Below are positions 24,680 through 34,288 of a stretch of 64,000 nucleotides of DNA, piece by piece (within the stretch, counting starts at the first letter, position 1; each line of letters starts with the position of its first letter). Origin of the DNA: Flavobacterium luteolum (lineage in GTDB: Bacteria; Bacteroidota; Bacteroidia; Flavobacteriales; Flavobacteriaceae); assembly GCF_027111275.1 (NCBI RefSeq), contig NZ_CP114286.1, forward strand, positions 3,334,501 to 3,398,500, written 5' to 3'. Under the pieces are notes generated by a model. That model worked only from the letters and a program-made list of their open reading frames with translations. It was not told where the DNA came from and ran no database searches. The position numbers and the translations under genes were made by a program.

Positions 24680-25615
24680 ATGAAAATTCATTTTGAAAAG
24701 CCGGTAGAAATACAAGATACAGAGATTTATAAAAAATTTGAAATTGAGTATTCTCTAAATTCTCAGTTTCTTGCAGACTTTACTAATTTGAGAAACTTTA
24801 GCGGAAGAATTATTAGTTTTATAACAGATAAAAAATGTCTTACCTTTCATGCGCATCTGCTGGAAAACTCTGTAAAAACAATGCAGAGCATAAAGCTGTG
24901 TTGTTCAATTGGAAGCTTCGCTGATGCAAATAGTCTTATCAGAAGACTGCGAGATGATCTGCTATTGTATGTTTATCTACTTTCCATAATTAACCAGCGG
25001 GAACCGTTTACTAAAAAATCTCTTGAAAACCTTAAGATAGATGATGCCGAGAAATTTGCAGAAAGCTTTCTGTCGATGGAGTTCAATACGGTGCTAAGCG
25101 CAGATGAACAGGCAGTTGAAGCATGGCTGACAAGTTCGGTTGAGACGCTGCCACCTGATGTAAAAAAGAAGCTTAGTTTTGCCAATTATATGCAGGTGCT
25201 AAGAAAGGATGAAAAGATAAAAAAGATCTTAAATGATTATAATCTTAAAGATTACTGGGGAATTTTGAGCGCCAGATTAAATAATTACATGCACAATAAT
25301 GGAATTAAGTATACGCTACATAATACTGTTAGAGGGCATGACAAAGATTTGGAAATTTATTTGCAAAATATAAATATTAGGATTTCATACATTCTGAGCA
25401 TTTTTTTAGTTTTAATCAGTATGATCGATTCAGCGCTTATGTGTTCCGGGGAAATAGAGGATTATATGGACATGGGGCTTGAGCCTCATGAAAACTGTCA
25501 ATACGAAATAGCGCCTTTCATTCAAAATTACATAGATGAAAAGGTGGCGAAACTGCATCCGGAATTAAAGCAGTATCTTAAAGATAACAATAACTACGGA
25601 ATGATAATAGATTAA
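24680..25615 (+). CDS. Unrecognised helical protein, possibly HEPN-like
   Basis: A 311-residue, almost entirely helical protein. SLIRRLRDDLLLYVYLLSI near residues 90-108 and SARLNNYMHNNG near 204-215 give an R-x5-H motif of the kind used by HEPN ribonucleases, in a setting reminiscent of DUF5677-type proteins. The strongly hydrophobic stretch ISYILSIFLVLISMI near 236-250 could be buried or membrane-associated. It lies at the right edge of the defence island, upstream of a Crp/Fnr gene. The HEPN reading is tentative. Confidence 0.6.
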   Translation: MKIHFEKPVEIQDTEIYKKFEIEYSLNSQFLADFTNLRNFSGRIISFITDKKCLTFHAHLLENSVKTMQSIKLCCSIGSFADANSLIRRLRDDLLLYVYLLSIINQREPFTKKSLENLKIDDAEKFAESFLSMEFNTVLSADEQAVEAWLTSSVETLPPDVKKKLSFANYMQVLRKDEKIKKILNDYNLKDYWGILSARLNNYMHNNGIKYTLHNTVRGHDKDLEIYLQNINIRISYILSIFLVLISMIDSALMCSGEIEDYMDMGLEPHENCQYEIAPFIQNYIDEKVAKLHPELKQYLKDNNNYGMIID

Positions 25616-25640
25616 TGAATTGATAAAATCGAACGAACTT

Positions 25641-25654
25641 TACTTCGAAAAGTA
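25641..25654. promoter_or_regulatory. Small palindrome upstream of the Crp/Fnr gene
   Basis: TACTT-CGAA-AAGTA, 17 bases before the regulator start. It is in the right place and of the right size for autoregulation, but one short site gives only weak support. Confidence 0.35.
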
Positions 25655-25671
25655 GTTGTAATATTTAAAGG

Positions 25672-26238
25672 ATGATAGGACTCAAGAAATATATAGAAGA
25701 GCAAATTCATTTTAATGAAGAAGAATTAGATGTCTTTACTTCTTTATTTGATGAGGTCTCTCTTAAAAAGAACCAATACTTTGCTACCGAAGGGGAGTTT
25801 TCCTCTAAACTCGCATATATTTCAAGCGGTGTAATGAGGGCATTTTATCGCGATAAATCGGGAAAGGAGTATAACAAAACATTTTTTACTTCAGCAAGCT
25901 TTGTTGCCGCTTATTCATCTATTACAAGCGGAGAGAAAAACTTGATTAACATCCAATGCTTAGCAGACTGCATTTTATTGGTTGCTGATTTCAAGCAAAT
26001 AAGTTCTCTCTATCCAAAATATCCTAAGATTGAGAGTCTTGCCAGAATTATTGCTGAATATAAATTCTCCATTAAAGAGAAACGCGAAATTGAGCTTGTG
26101 ACTCTTGAAGCGTCTGAACGGTATGAAATCTTCAAAAATGAACATCCTGGTTTAGAAAACCTGATCAGCCAATATCATATTGCTTCCTACCTAGGAATTT
26201 CTGCCACTCAGCTTAGCAGAATTAGAGCCAAAAGGTAA
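25672..26238 (+). CDS. Crp/Fnr-family transcription regulator
   Basis: A 188-residue regulator: cyclic-nucleotide-binding-type beta barrel in residues 20-115 (NQYFATEGEFSSKLAYISSG, FFTSASFVAAY), a long dimer helix, and a C-terminal HTH ending QYHIASYLGISATQLSRI with RAKR. It lacks Fnr cysteines. Such short regulators are common in Bacteroidota and often control an adjacent oxidoreductase gene. The SDR, DJ-1-like and GlcG-like genes follow on the same strand. A related regulator sits next to the second GlcG-like gene at 54274. Confidence 0.85.
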   Translation: MIGLKKYIEEQIHFNEEELDVFTSLFDEVSLKKNQYFATEGEFSSKLAYISSGVMRAFYRDKSGKEYNKTFFTSASFVAAYSSITSGEKNLINIQCLADCILLVADFKQISSLYPKYPKIESLARIIAEYKFSIKEKREIELVTLEASERYEIFKNEHPGLENLISQYHIASYLGISATQLSRIRAKR

Positions 26239-26242
26239 AATC

Positions 26243-26256
26243 TTTACATATGTAAA
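26243..26256. promoter_or_regulatory. 14-bp perfect palindrome before the SDR gene
   Basis: TTTACATATGTAAA lies 4 bases after the Crp/Fnr stop and 47 bases before the SDR start. A dimeric regulator such as the Crp/Fnr protein just upstream is a plausible ligand. Confidence 0.45.
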
Positions 26257-26303
26257 TGCTTTTAAGAATCCTTCTAGTGAAATTTGCTGTAAATCTCACT
26301 AGA

Positions 26304-27038
26304 ATGAAAATAAGCGGAAATAAAATACTTATAACCGGTGCTACCTCGGGAATTGGCAAGGCACTGGCAGAGAAATTTTGCCAATTGGACAACATTGTTG
26401 TTGCTATAGGCCGCAATGAAACGCGCCTCGAGGAGCTTTCAAGGCATGATGGCCGAATGATCCCATTTAAATGCGATGTTTCATCTCCATCGGATATTAA
26501 TGCACTTTTGAAATTTTTGAAGAAAGAGCACCAGGATTTGAATGTATTGATCAACAATGCTGGCATTCAATATGATTTAAGATTTGATGATGAGAGATAT
26601 ACCGCCCAGAGTATTGACGCGGAAATAAGCACCAACATAAGTGGTCCAATTAAACTAATTTTCGGTTTGCTTCCGATATTGGAGAATAACCTCAATTCTT
26701 CTATTGTAAACGTTTCCTCAGGGCTTGCGATTGTACCTAAAGCAAGTTCTGCAGTGTATTGCGGCACAAAAGCGGCGATTCACATCTTTTCAAAATCATT
26801 GAGGTACCAACTAAAAAACACTAAAGTTTTTGAAATAATTCCTCCCTTGGTTGATACGGAAATGACAAAGGGCAGGGGTAAAGGAAAGATTGAGCCACAT
26901 ATTCTGGTTGAAGAATTTATAAAGGCGTTTAGGAAAAACAGATATGAAGTAAATATTCATAAAGTGAAACTATTAAGAATCATCAATAGAATCAGCCCAA
27001 AATTAGCGGAGGCACTAATAAAGTCTAGAACCAGTTAA
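26304..27038 (+). CDS. Short-chain dehydrogenase/reductase
   Basis: A classical SDR of 244 residues. The start at 26304 (MKISGNKILITG) places the TGATSGIG nucleotide-binding motif near the N-terminus as usual; the upstream extension is not needed. Other motifs: NNAG (LNVLINNAGIQYD), the Ser of IVNVSSG, and the active-site YCGTKAA. It resembles DltE-like SDRs. Cytoplasmic, NAD(P)H-dependent; substrate unknown. Co-directional with the regulator upstream and 11 bp before the DJ-1-like gene. Confidence 0.88.
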   Translation: MKISGNKILITGATSGIGKALAEKFCQLDNIVVAIGRNETRLEELSRHDGRMIPFKCDVSSPSDINALLKFLKKEHQDLNVLINNAGIQYDLRFDDERYTAQSIDAEISTNISGPIKLIFGLLPILENNLNSSIVNVSSGLAIVPKASSAVYCGTKAAIHIFSKSLRYQLKNTKVFEIIPPLVDTEMTKGRGKGKIEPHILVEEFIKAFRKNRYEVNIHKVKLLRIINRISPKLAEALIKSRTS

Positions 27039-27049
27039 AATCAATAAGT

Positions 27050-27847
27050 ATGGCAAAAATCCTTATAATCTTAATCTTAGCGGTTACAAACAGTGTCTTT
27101 TCGCAAAGCAAACGAATATTGTTCATTTTGAGTTCAGCCGACATACTGGAATTGAATAATGGCGAAAAATCGAGACAGACCGGCGTATTTTTGAACGAGT
27201 TTTATCTGGCATTTAAATCGATAACTGACTCAGGGTATCCGGTGGATTTCGCTACTCCAAGTGGGGATATGTGCTCAATAGATCCTGAGGGGATAAAAGA
27301 CAAGTACTGGGATAAAAATCTGGCTTTAAAAAGAGAGGCTGAAAATTTTATTGCTACAGACAGTATTTTCAGGCATCCCATATCGCTCGATGAGGCAATT
27401 TCGAGAAAAACGGATTATATAGGACTAGTCATACCTGGAGGACAAGGTATAATGGTTGACCTGAAAAATGATATCCGAATCCCAATGATCTTGAAATATT
27501 TTGCGATGGAAAAGAAGCCGACTGGGCTAATTTGCCATGCGCCAAGCCTGCTTCTTACAATGCCAAAGGAAGAAAATCCATATATTGGTTTTAATGTGAA
27601 TTCAGTTTCTCCGGTTGAGGAAATTGTAATTGAAAAATTTATTATGAAAGGCAGGCCAAAAGAGAGAAGGATAGCATGCCAATTGAAAAGAATTGGTTTA
27701 AGATACAAAAGCGGGCTCCCAAAGTCAAATTATGCGGTAAAAGACAGAAATTTAGTAAGCAGCCAGAATCCTTTTTCAGGAACAGTCTTCAACAAACTTT
27801 TCCTGCAAGCTTTGACAGAATACATGGAGTCCAGCTTGTGCAAATAG
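27050..27847 (+). CDS. DJ-1/PfpI (type 1 glutamine amidotransferase-like) protein, exported
   Basis: A 265-residue protein with a signal peptide (MAKILIILILAVTNSVFSQS). The DJ-1/PfpI fold is shown by RILFILSSADILELN, GYPVDFATPSGD, IGLVIPGGQGIMVDL and the nucleophile elbow LICHAPSLLL with Cys. Hsp31-like members act as chaperones or glyoxalases. Export is less common for this fold. It follows the SDR by 11 bp, so they are co-transcribed. Confidence 0.8.
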   Translation: MAKILIILILAVTNSVFSQSKRILFILSSADILELNNGEKSRQTGVFLNEFYLAFKSITDSGYPVDFATPSGDMCSIDPEGIKDKYWDKNLALKREAENFIATDSIFRHPISLDEAISRKTDYIGLVIPGGQGIMVDLKNDIRIPMILKYFAMEKKPTGLICHAPSLLLTMPKEENPYIGFNVNSVSPVEEIVIEKFIMKGRPKERRIACQLKRIGLRYKSGLPKSNYAVKDRNLVSSQNPFSGTVFNKLFLQALTEYMESSLCK

Positions 27848-28047
27848 GCATTAAGGGTTAGTTGACCGATAGAAGTTAAGAATCGATTTTCAATATTTTC
27901 TAAAGCATTGGTCTGCAGACAATAATGGCGTTGCTTAAACCGCGAATTCCATGGTTTTTCTTATTAATAAATTCTGTTATTTGCATTTTTTTTATGGATA
28001 AGCCGCATTTTGTTCTAGAAATATTTAAATATTCATACAATTAATTG

Positions 28048-28066
28048 ATTTCTTGATCTAGTTTAA
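28048..28066 (+). promoter_or_regulatory. 19-bp element shared by both glcG-like promoters (copy 1)
   Basis: ATTTCTTGATCTAGTTTAA, followed by TGAATTT, lies 53 bases before the GlcG-like gene at 28120. The identical 19-mer, in the same orientation, precedes the second GlcG-like gene (54180-54198, minus strand), there followed by GAATTT. Conservation across two otherwise different intergenic regions marks it as a likely regulator-binding site. Confidence 0.75.
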
Positions 28067-28119
28067 TGAATTTGATAATTTAAAAGCTAATCTTTACCAG
28101 TCAAAATAAGGCAGTAGAT

Positions 28120-28557
28120 ATGAACGACGAAATACTAAGATTAAAAATTGATTTAGGCTTGTTAAATATATTCACGCTTATTCCCAGTTACATGGAATGT
28201 AAAGAAGATAAGAAAGTTTCAAACGGAAATGTGGCGGTATGTATTATCGATCAGAAGGGATCTATTTATGGACGTATGTACTGCAGCAATAAAGTGCGAA
28301 GGAGAAACTCATTTAAACTAGCTTGGCTAAAAGCAAGCCAGGTCTGGCTCACCGGGGTTCAAACTGGCTTTTATGAAAAACTCTATTTTAATGACGTGGT
28401 TGATGATGATAACGGGGTTGAAGCGCCAGATCTTGTGGGATGGAAAGGAGGACAGCCCATAACGCTTTCCGACGGCACATCACTAAGCATTGGATTTAGT
28501 GGGTTCAGGGGAGAAAGCGATCTTGAAATTGTTACAGAAGCATTTAAGGATATTTAG
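28120..28557 (+). CDS. GlcG/HbpS-like (DUF336) protein, copy 1
   Basis: A 145-residue protein of the GlcG/HbpS-like type. It shares most of its sequence with the protein at 53679-54119: VSNGNVAVCIID, YGRMYCSNKVRRRNSFKLAW, KASQVWLTGVQTGFYEKL, GVEAPDLVGWKGGQPITL and GFSGFRGESDLEIV. HbpS binds haem in Streptomyces; the role here is unknown. No signal peptide. It has its own upstream element and lies near a Crp/Fnr gene, as does the other copy. Confidence 0.75.
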   Translation: MNDEILRLKIDLGLLNIFTLIPSYMECKEDKKVSNGNVAVCIIDQKGSIYGRMYCSNKVRRRNSFKLAWLKASQVWLTGVQTGFYEKLYFNDVVDDDNGVEAPDLVGWKGGQPITLSDGTSLSIGFSGFRGESDLEIVTEAFKDI

Positions 28558-28719
28558 AAAATATTAAAACAATGCATATTTGATGGAATCTACATGTGGT
28601 AAGTTGTATTTGATACGCTTATTTTAGAACGATAATGTTGAAAAATGTACTGTGATCTTCCTAATAAAACCTTTTAGAGTAAATTAGGTCCAAACAGATT
28701 CAATTAAGCCAGGCCTAAA

Positions 28720-29460
28720 ATGAGTAAAGAAGTAATGAATGTAATTTTTGCCTTTTCCTTCGTGTTTTTGTTTTCCATTCCGATGATAAGAGGACAGGAA
28801 ATTCATGGAAAAATGCTTAGTGGATTGATAATTTCGGATTCGATTCCGCTAGAGGGAGCTGTCATTACTAACCTGAACAGCAAATTGCAGGCAGTTTCCG
28901 ATCATAGTGGCCGTTTCTATTTACACGCTAATAAAGGTGAAAACCTAAGTTTTTCTGCTTCAGGGCTCAAGACGATAACAGAACTTGTCAACCAGAATAT
29001 GCTGAACTCTGATCCTTATACATTTTATATGGAAGCAGCGGCCAATGAGCTAAAAGAAGTGATTATAAAGCAATATCCGGAAATTAACGCTGAAAAACTT
29101 GGCATAACTAAACCTGGGCAAGTTAAATTTACGCCGGCAGAAAGAAAACTATATTCCGGTTCTTCTGGAATAGTTGGACTTATTAATTTATTTTCAGGTG
29201 AATTAAAAACATTGAAAGCGAATGTAAATGTAGAGAAAAAAGAAAATTCGCTGCAGAAACTTGACCATCTACTTGAAGATAAGTATTACACGCAGGATTT
29301 AAAAATACCTGCTGAACTTATCAAAGGCTTTAAGTATTACTGTATTGAAGATGATGAATTTGTCAAGACCCTGCGTTCAAAGGACAGATTCGTGTGCATG
29401 TTTTTAATTATCGAACTCGCTTCTGAATATAACAGGAAACGAGCCGAAATCAACGAGTAA
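28720..29460 (+). CDS. Carboxypeptidase-regulatory-domain (CarboxypepD_reg-like) protein
   Basis: A 246-residue secreted protein. The signal peptide ends near IRGQ, and the regulatory-like beta-sandwich follows: SDSIPLEGAVITNLNSK, VSDHSGRFYLHANKGENLSF and ASGLKTI. The C-terminal 120 residues are helical and unassigned (ELKEVIIKQYPEINAEKLG). This architecture is common in flavobacteria, often without known function, and is related to the plug-associated domain of TonB-dependent receptors. Confidence 0.75.
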   Translation: MSKEVMNVIFAFSFVFLFSIPMIRGQEIHGKMLSGLIISDSIPLEGAVITNLNSKLQAVSDHSGRFYLHANKGENLSFSASGLKTITELVNQNMLNSDPYTFYMEAAANELKEVIIKQYPEINAEKLGITKPGQVKFTPAERKLYSGSSGIVGLINLFSGELKTLKANVNVEKKENSLQKLDHLLEDKYYTQDLKIPAELIKGFKYYCIEDDEFVKTLRSKDRFVCMFLIIELASEYNRKRAEINE

Positions 29461-30315
29461 TATTTTGCGGCAGAAATTAATAGGAAGCATTTATTGCTCC
29501 AAAATCTGCATTTTGCCCGAAAGCGCTGCTGGATGAAAAGCAGACTCATTTTATTTTTAACACCCCCGATTTTATTGGTCTGAATCTTTATGCCAATTGC
29601 TTTCCTACTTAAAATTTGTACTCAAGCAAATTTGATATATGCGTGAACTTTATCAGATTGTGCTGATCTGTTGGTTGTCGGTAATCTTGTATTTACAAAC
29701 TTTGAAAGAAATGTAATCCTCTTTTAAATTTTAGATTTCTCGTAATCCTCGTTTTATTTTAACCTTATTTAAGGTTCAAGAGAAAATTTTCTAACTCTTT
29801 AAGCGCTATAGGAATTCTATAGCTTTAACGTTTTGCATTTTCAGAGCTTATTTTCAATAGGTAAAAATGATCTTTGAGAATTTAAATACTCTAAGAAGAA
29901 GGGATTCTTGAATTCGGTTTTATAATTTGTTACATGTCCCATAATTTAATGCTTAGCTTATAATAAATACAGCTTAACGAAAATTTCCACTCTGATTGTG
30001 CCCTGTTGCAAATGTCGGAAGAGAATAGGAAGCGTTTCATTGCGGTCCTTGAACATGCGCCTTTTATTTCTTCCTTTTTTCCGGCACTGGGTTAATCGAA
30101 CCTCTAATTTGCATGTCTCTCGAAAGAAGCCCAAACGATGAAAATATAGATTTTGGGACAAGTGTGCCTGTTTATATTTGTTATATGGGAAGATACAATT
30201 TTATGAGCCATCTAATTGGAGTCTCTTCCATTTCTTCTTCTTAAATACATTTTTATTTTATGCTTTTTTTTTTTATACTTAGTAAATAGACTAGTATTGA
30301 ATAGCAGTTACAGAG

Positions 30316-30344
30316 CCAGCAAAATCTTATTTGCTGGTTTTTTT
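30316..30344 (+). terminator. Orphan rho-independent terminator
   Basis: CCAGCAAA and TTTGCTGG pair around a 6-base loop, followed by seven T residues. The nearest upstream gene on this strand ends 850 bases earlier, so the hairpin may end a non-coding transcript. Confidence 0.8.
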
Positions 30345-30828
30345 ATATCTATTCAGAATTAAAATTCATCATGCGAAAAACCCTTTTGTTTGATTGTTTA
30401 TTCCCAGTTAAAAATATTCAAAATTTGCAAAATTAATTGATTGCCATTTTTCTGTAAAGCAGATTAATCGTAGGAAATTTATATTAAAAAGGGAGGAATT
30501 TAACTATTATTTTGTCTAGATTTTATGACAACAGTCTTTAAATGTAGTCCAATTTTCGATTTTTTAGGTTGAAATTTGGCATTCTAATTTTTTATTGCAT
30601 TTATTTTTACGATTAATAAGAAAATAAGCATAAATATTAAGAAAATGTGAAATTATTATTATCATAGTAGCTCAGTTAAAACTTTATTAAAAATTTTCCA
30701 ATGAATGATTTGGTACTGGTTAATTCATTAAATAAAACTTATCACATTCCAAAATTTGCTGATAATTCAATAATAGTGACTTATCATATTTTTTGGCATC
30801 ATTTTTTACAATTTTATTTGGTTATACA

Positions 30829-30929
30829 TTTTGATGTGTTTGTATAAAGTGCTGTATAATAGGTTATTATTTTCTTTTTGATGTGCTTGTGTATAGTTTT
30901 TTAAATGTATTTTGATGTGTTTTTTTATA
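30829..30929 (+). repeat. Degenerate TTTTGATGTG repeats upstream of susC
   Basis: Three units begin at 30829, 30876 and 30910 with TTTTGATGTG, then a T/G-rich run and TATA. A fourth weaker unit (TTTTGTTGTGTGATG) follows near 30937. They precede the susC start by about 110-215 bases. Binding sites for a regulator or a leader structure are possible. Confidence 0.6.
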
Positions 30930-31044
30930 GTTTTGGTTTTGTTGTGTGATGGGTTTTTGACGTGAATTTTTTTTCAGAGGCGGTAATTTTTATCCTATAT
31001 CATTGCAGAAAATTACTAATCACTTAACCAAAATTATTAGAACA

Positions 31045-34000
31045 ATGAAATTAAGAAAATCACTTATTTTTTGTATTTCGTCTCTACTGTTTTCAGTTAT
31101 CGGAATGGCGCAGGATATTACGATAAATGGAACTATAAATGACGACAGTGGATTACCCGTCCCAGGCGCAACAATTCAAGTCAAAGGATCAAAAAAGGCG
31201 GCTGCCTCCGACTTCGATGGGAAATTTCAAATTGAAGCACCGTCCAACGGCGCACTTACAATTAGTTTCGTAGGATTTACTACAGTTACTGAAGCTATCA
31301 GCGGAAGAACCAAATTAAATATAGTATTGAAGGCAGCTACCCAGAGTTTGAACGAAGTGGTTGTGGTAGGATACGGTACGCAGAAAAAAGGGTTAGTAAC
31401 AGGTGCTGCCTCAAATTTTAAGGGTGAGACCCTAAAAGAATTAAATACCGGAACTGCTGTTGAAGCGCTCCAGGGTATTGCTGCGGGGGTCAATATAACA
31501 AGAAATAATGGAGCTCCTGGTGCCGGTACAAAAGTTAACATCCGTGGAATCGGAACCAATGGAAATTCAGATCCCTTATATGTGGTTGATGGAGTGTCTG
31601 TTGGAAATATTGATTACCTGAGCCCTTCAGATATCGAAAGTATAGACGTACTGAAAGATGCTGCGTCAGCTGCCATTTACGGTTCGAGAGCTGCAAACGG
31701 GGTAATTCTTGTGACGACTGTTAAAGGTCGCAAGGGAAGACCAGCACGCATCAGTTATGATTCTTATTTTGGAATCCAAAATGTATATAAAAATCTTGAT
31801 CCGCTTAATGCGCAAGAGTACATGTATATTATGGATGAAGGACGTGTTAATGATGGACTGGCACCTAATGACTGGAAGGCCATGCTGACTCAAAATGACT
31901 GGTTACAGCGAAATTACCCAGGAGCGGGAACTCAATACGGAAACGAAATATGGGATAAGCTTCAGCAGGGCTGGAAAGGCACAAACTGGATAAATGAAAT
32001 GACCAAAAAAGATGCACCAGTTGTAAACCACTCGCTGAATTTTACAGGAGGAAGTGAAGACATTACTTACTCTCTTGGTATTTCATACTTCGACCAAGAT
32101 GGTATTATTGGTGGGAATATTGTGGATGCGGGTTTTAAAAGGCTTACTACAAGGATGAACACCCAGATGGTGCTAAAGAAAAATGAAAGCCATAGCATCA
32201 TTACAATAGGTGAGAATCTTACTTACACAAATTCTACGAACCGCGGCGTTTCAACTGGGAATATCTACGGTAATGACCTTCACAATGCATTGGTTCAGAA
32301 TCCTTTGATGCCTGCTTACTGGCAGACATCGAAAGACAGGAACATAGATCAGTTCGGGTATTCTCCGACTTTGGACGGGCTAGCGCCAAACCAGACCAAC
32401 CCTTTGGCAGTTATGTTCTACAGAAGCAATTACAACTATCCAAAAAACAACAGTATCGTTGGAAATGCTTTTCTTGAGGTCGAGCCGATTCTAAACCTTA
32501 AGTTCAGAACCGTGTATGGAGTCAATTCATGGTTCGGTTACAGCAGATCGATGAATCCGATCAGCCATTTGGGGGTATATTTTGACGATGCTCTTGAAGG
32601 CGCATCACAAAGCCAGTATATGGGAATAAATACTACATGGACGAATACGGTTACTTATAGCAAGCGCTTTGGAAGCCATAATTTAACAGCAGTAGTGGGT
32701 ACTGAATTATTGCAGAATGACCTAAACACAAATGTCAATGCATCACGAAATGGTTTGAAATTCCCAGGAGATCCTAAGTATGCCTACTTGGACAATACTT
32801 TGCCTGTTACGTCAATAAATGATATAAGCGCCGGTGGTATGGATTATGCTGCAGGGGGCGGAGGTATTATGTCATATTTTGCAAGAGCGCAGTATGATTA
32901 CAAAGAAAAGTATCTTTTATCTGCTACAATGCGTGCTGACGGATCTTCAAATTTTGCTAAGGACAACAGGTGGGGGTATTTCCCATCAGTATCAGCAGGA
33001 TGGGTAATTACAAAAGAAAATTTCATGGCAGGAACTTCAAAAGTGCTTAATAACCTTAAGCTAAGAGGAAGCTGGGGTCAAAATGGTAACGAAGCAATTC
33101 CGAACTTCCAGTACTCGTCGACAATCTTTTATGCTTTCCCTGGATACTTTTTCGGTGATACAAAACCAGTTTCTGGAACAACGGCGTATCCTGCCAGGGT
33201 AACCAATCCAGACATCAAATGGGAAACGTCTGAACAGTTGGATTTTGGATTAGATGCCGCATTATTTGACTCAAGATTGGGTGTCACTTTCGATTGGTAT
33301 AAAAAAACAACCAAGGACTGGCTGGTACGTGCTAAAATTCCTGGAACAGCAGGTGCGGGAGAACCATTTATAAATGGAGGAGATATTCAAAATAGCGGTA
33401 TTGAATTTTCTGTAAACTGGAAGGACAAGATTGGAGATTTTAAATATGGAGTTACTGTAAGCGGAGCAGCGAACAAAAATAAGATTACAAAAATTGCTAA
33501 TTCTGACGGAATTATCAATGGACCATCTAATGTTCTTGCTCAAGGGACATCATTTATCTCCAGAGCTGAGGTTGGTATGCCGATAGGATATTTCTATGGT
33601 TTTAAAACTGCAGGTATATTGCAAAACCAAAAAGAAGTTGATGCATATGTCGGTCCTGATGGCAAACCATATTTTAGCGGACAAAGACCAGGAGACGTTC
33701 GTTTTGTTGACCAAAATAATGATGGTGTGATCGACGAAAAAGATAAAGTTTATTTAGGAAATCCAAATCCTGATTTTGAATTGGGTATACAGTTAAATTT
33801 TGAATACAAAAATGTTTATCTGAATACGACATTGGCTGGAAAATACGGAATGCAGGTTATGCAATCTTACCGTTCTTTCTCAGATATGCCAAAGCAAAAT
33901 TATACAAGTGATGTATTTGATCGCTGGCACGGGGAGGGAACTTCAAACAAAATGCCTCGTTTAAGTTCAGTGTCAAATAACAATACAAATCTGCTTTCTG

Positions 34001-34272
34001 ATATATATATGCAAAATGCTGATTATTTAAGAATCAACAATTTAACACTTGGGTATAATTTCAAAGAAATATTTTCTGACTTTAAGTTCATTTCTAATTT
34101 GAAATTTTATGTCGCTGTAAACAATCTTTACACATTTACAAAGTATAAAGGTATGGATCCTGATGTTCGATTTGGAGGAGATGATGGAAATTTCCCTTGG
34201 GCAAGAGGAGTTGATTTAGGATTATACCCACAGGCAAGAACAGTTATGTTCGGATTAAATGCTGATTTTTAA
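31045..34272 (+). CDS. susC: SusC-like TonB-dependent outer-membrane transporter
   Basis: A full-size SusC protein of about 1075 residues. The start at 31045 (MKLRKSLIFCISSLL) gives a clean signal peptide ending near GMAQ; the upstream extension begins at a TTG. A carboxypeptidase-like domain follows (GTINDDSGLPVPGATIQVKG), then the TonB-box region LNEVVVVGYGTQKK, the plug (VNIRGIGT, PLYVVDGVSVG, IESIDVLKDAASAAIYGSRA) and a large beta barrel ending in RTVMFGLNADF. It imports oligosaccharides bound by the downstream SusD protein. With the GH30, GH5 and GH3 enzymes nearby the likely substrate is a beta-glucan. Confidence 0.96.
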   Translation: MKLRKSLIFCISSLLFSVIGMAQDITINGTINDDSGLPVPGATIQVKGSKKAAASDFDGKFQIEAPSNGALTISFVGFTTVTEAISGRTKLNIVLKAATQSLNEVVVVGYGTQKKGLVTGAASNFKGETLKELNTGTAVEALQGIAAGVNITRNNGAPGAGTKVNIRGIGTNGNSDPLYVVDGVSVGNIDYLSPSDIESIDVLKDAASAAIYGSRAANGVILVTTVKGRKGRPARISYDSYFGIQNVYKNLDPLNAQEYMYIMDEGRVNDGLAPNDWKAMLTQNDWLQRNYPGAGTQYGNEIWDKLQQGWKGTNWINEMTKKDAPVVNHSLNFTGGSEDITYSLGISYFDQDGIIGGNIVDAGFKRLTTRMNTQMVLKKNESHSIITIGENLTYTNSTNRGVSTGNIYGNDLHNALVQNPLMPAYWQTSKDRNIDQFGYSPTLDGLAPNQTNPLAVMFYRSNYNYPKNNSIVGNAFLEVEPILNLKFRTVYGVNSWFGYSRSMNPISHLGVYFDDALEGASQSQYMGINTTWTNTVTYSKRFGSHNLTAVVGTELLQNDLNTNVNASRNGLKFPGDPKYAYLDNTLPVTSINDISAGGMDYAAGGGGIMSYFARAQYDYKEKYLLSATMRADGSSNFAKDNRWGYFPSVSAGWVITKENFMAGTSKVLNNLKLRGSWGQNGNEAIPNFQYSSTIFYAFPGYFFGDTKPVSGTTAYPARVTNPDIKWETSEQLDFGLDAALFDSRLGVTFDWYKKTTKDWLVRAKIPGTAGAGEPFINGGDIQNSGIEFSVNWKDKIGDFKYGVTVSGAANKNKITKIANSDGIINGPSNVLAQGTSFISRAEVGMPIGYFYGFKTAGILQNQKEVDAYVGPDGKPYFSGQRPGDVRFVDQNNDGVIDEKDKVYLGNPNPDFELGIQLNFEYKNVYLNTTLAGKYGMQVMQSYRSFSDMPKQNYTSDVFDRWHGEGTSNKMPRLSSVSNNNTNLLSDIYMQNADYLRINNLTLGYNFKEIFSDFKFISNLKFYVAVNNLYTFTKYKGMDPDVRFGGDDGNFPWARGVDLGLYPQARTVMFGLNADF

Positions 34273-34288
34273 TTTAAAGACAACGAAA

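Larger units (their letters stand above)
29461..31044. other. 1.6-kb region without a supported protein gene
   Basis: No convincing open frame on either strand; a 67-codon minus-strand frame at 29958-30161 has no recognisable features. It contains an orphan intrinsic terminator (30316-30344), a cluster of TTTTGATGTG repeats (30829-30929) and two ACTTATCA(C/T)AT words around 30730-30790. Decayed genes, a regulatory RNA ending at the terminator, and a long susC leader or promoter region are all possible. Confidence 0.5.

Noticed and set aside
29958..30161. 67-codon minus-strand frame, considered as transposase remnant
   Set aside because: No transposase motif or terminal repeats nearby.
30829..30955. 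CRISPR-like array in the TTTTGATGTG repeats
   Set aside because: Units are short, diverged and unequally spaced, with no cas genes in the window.
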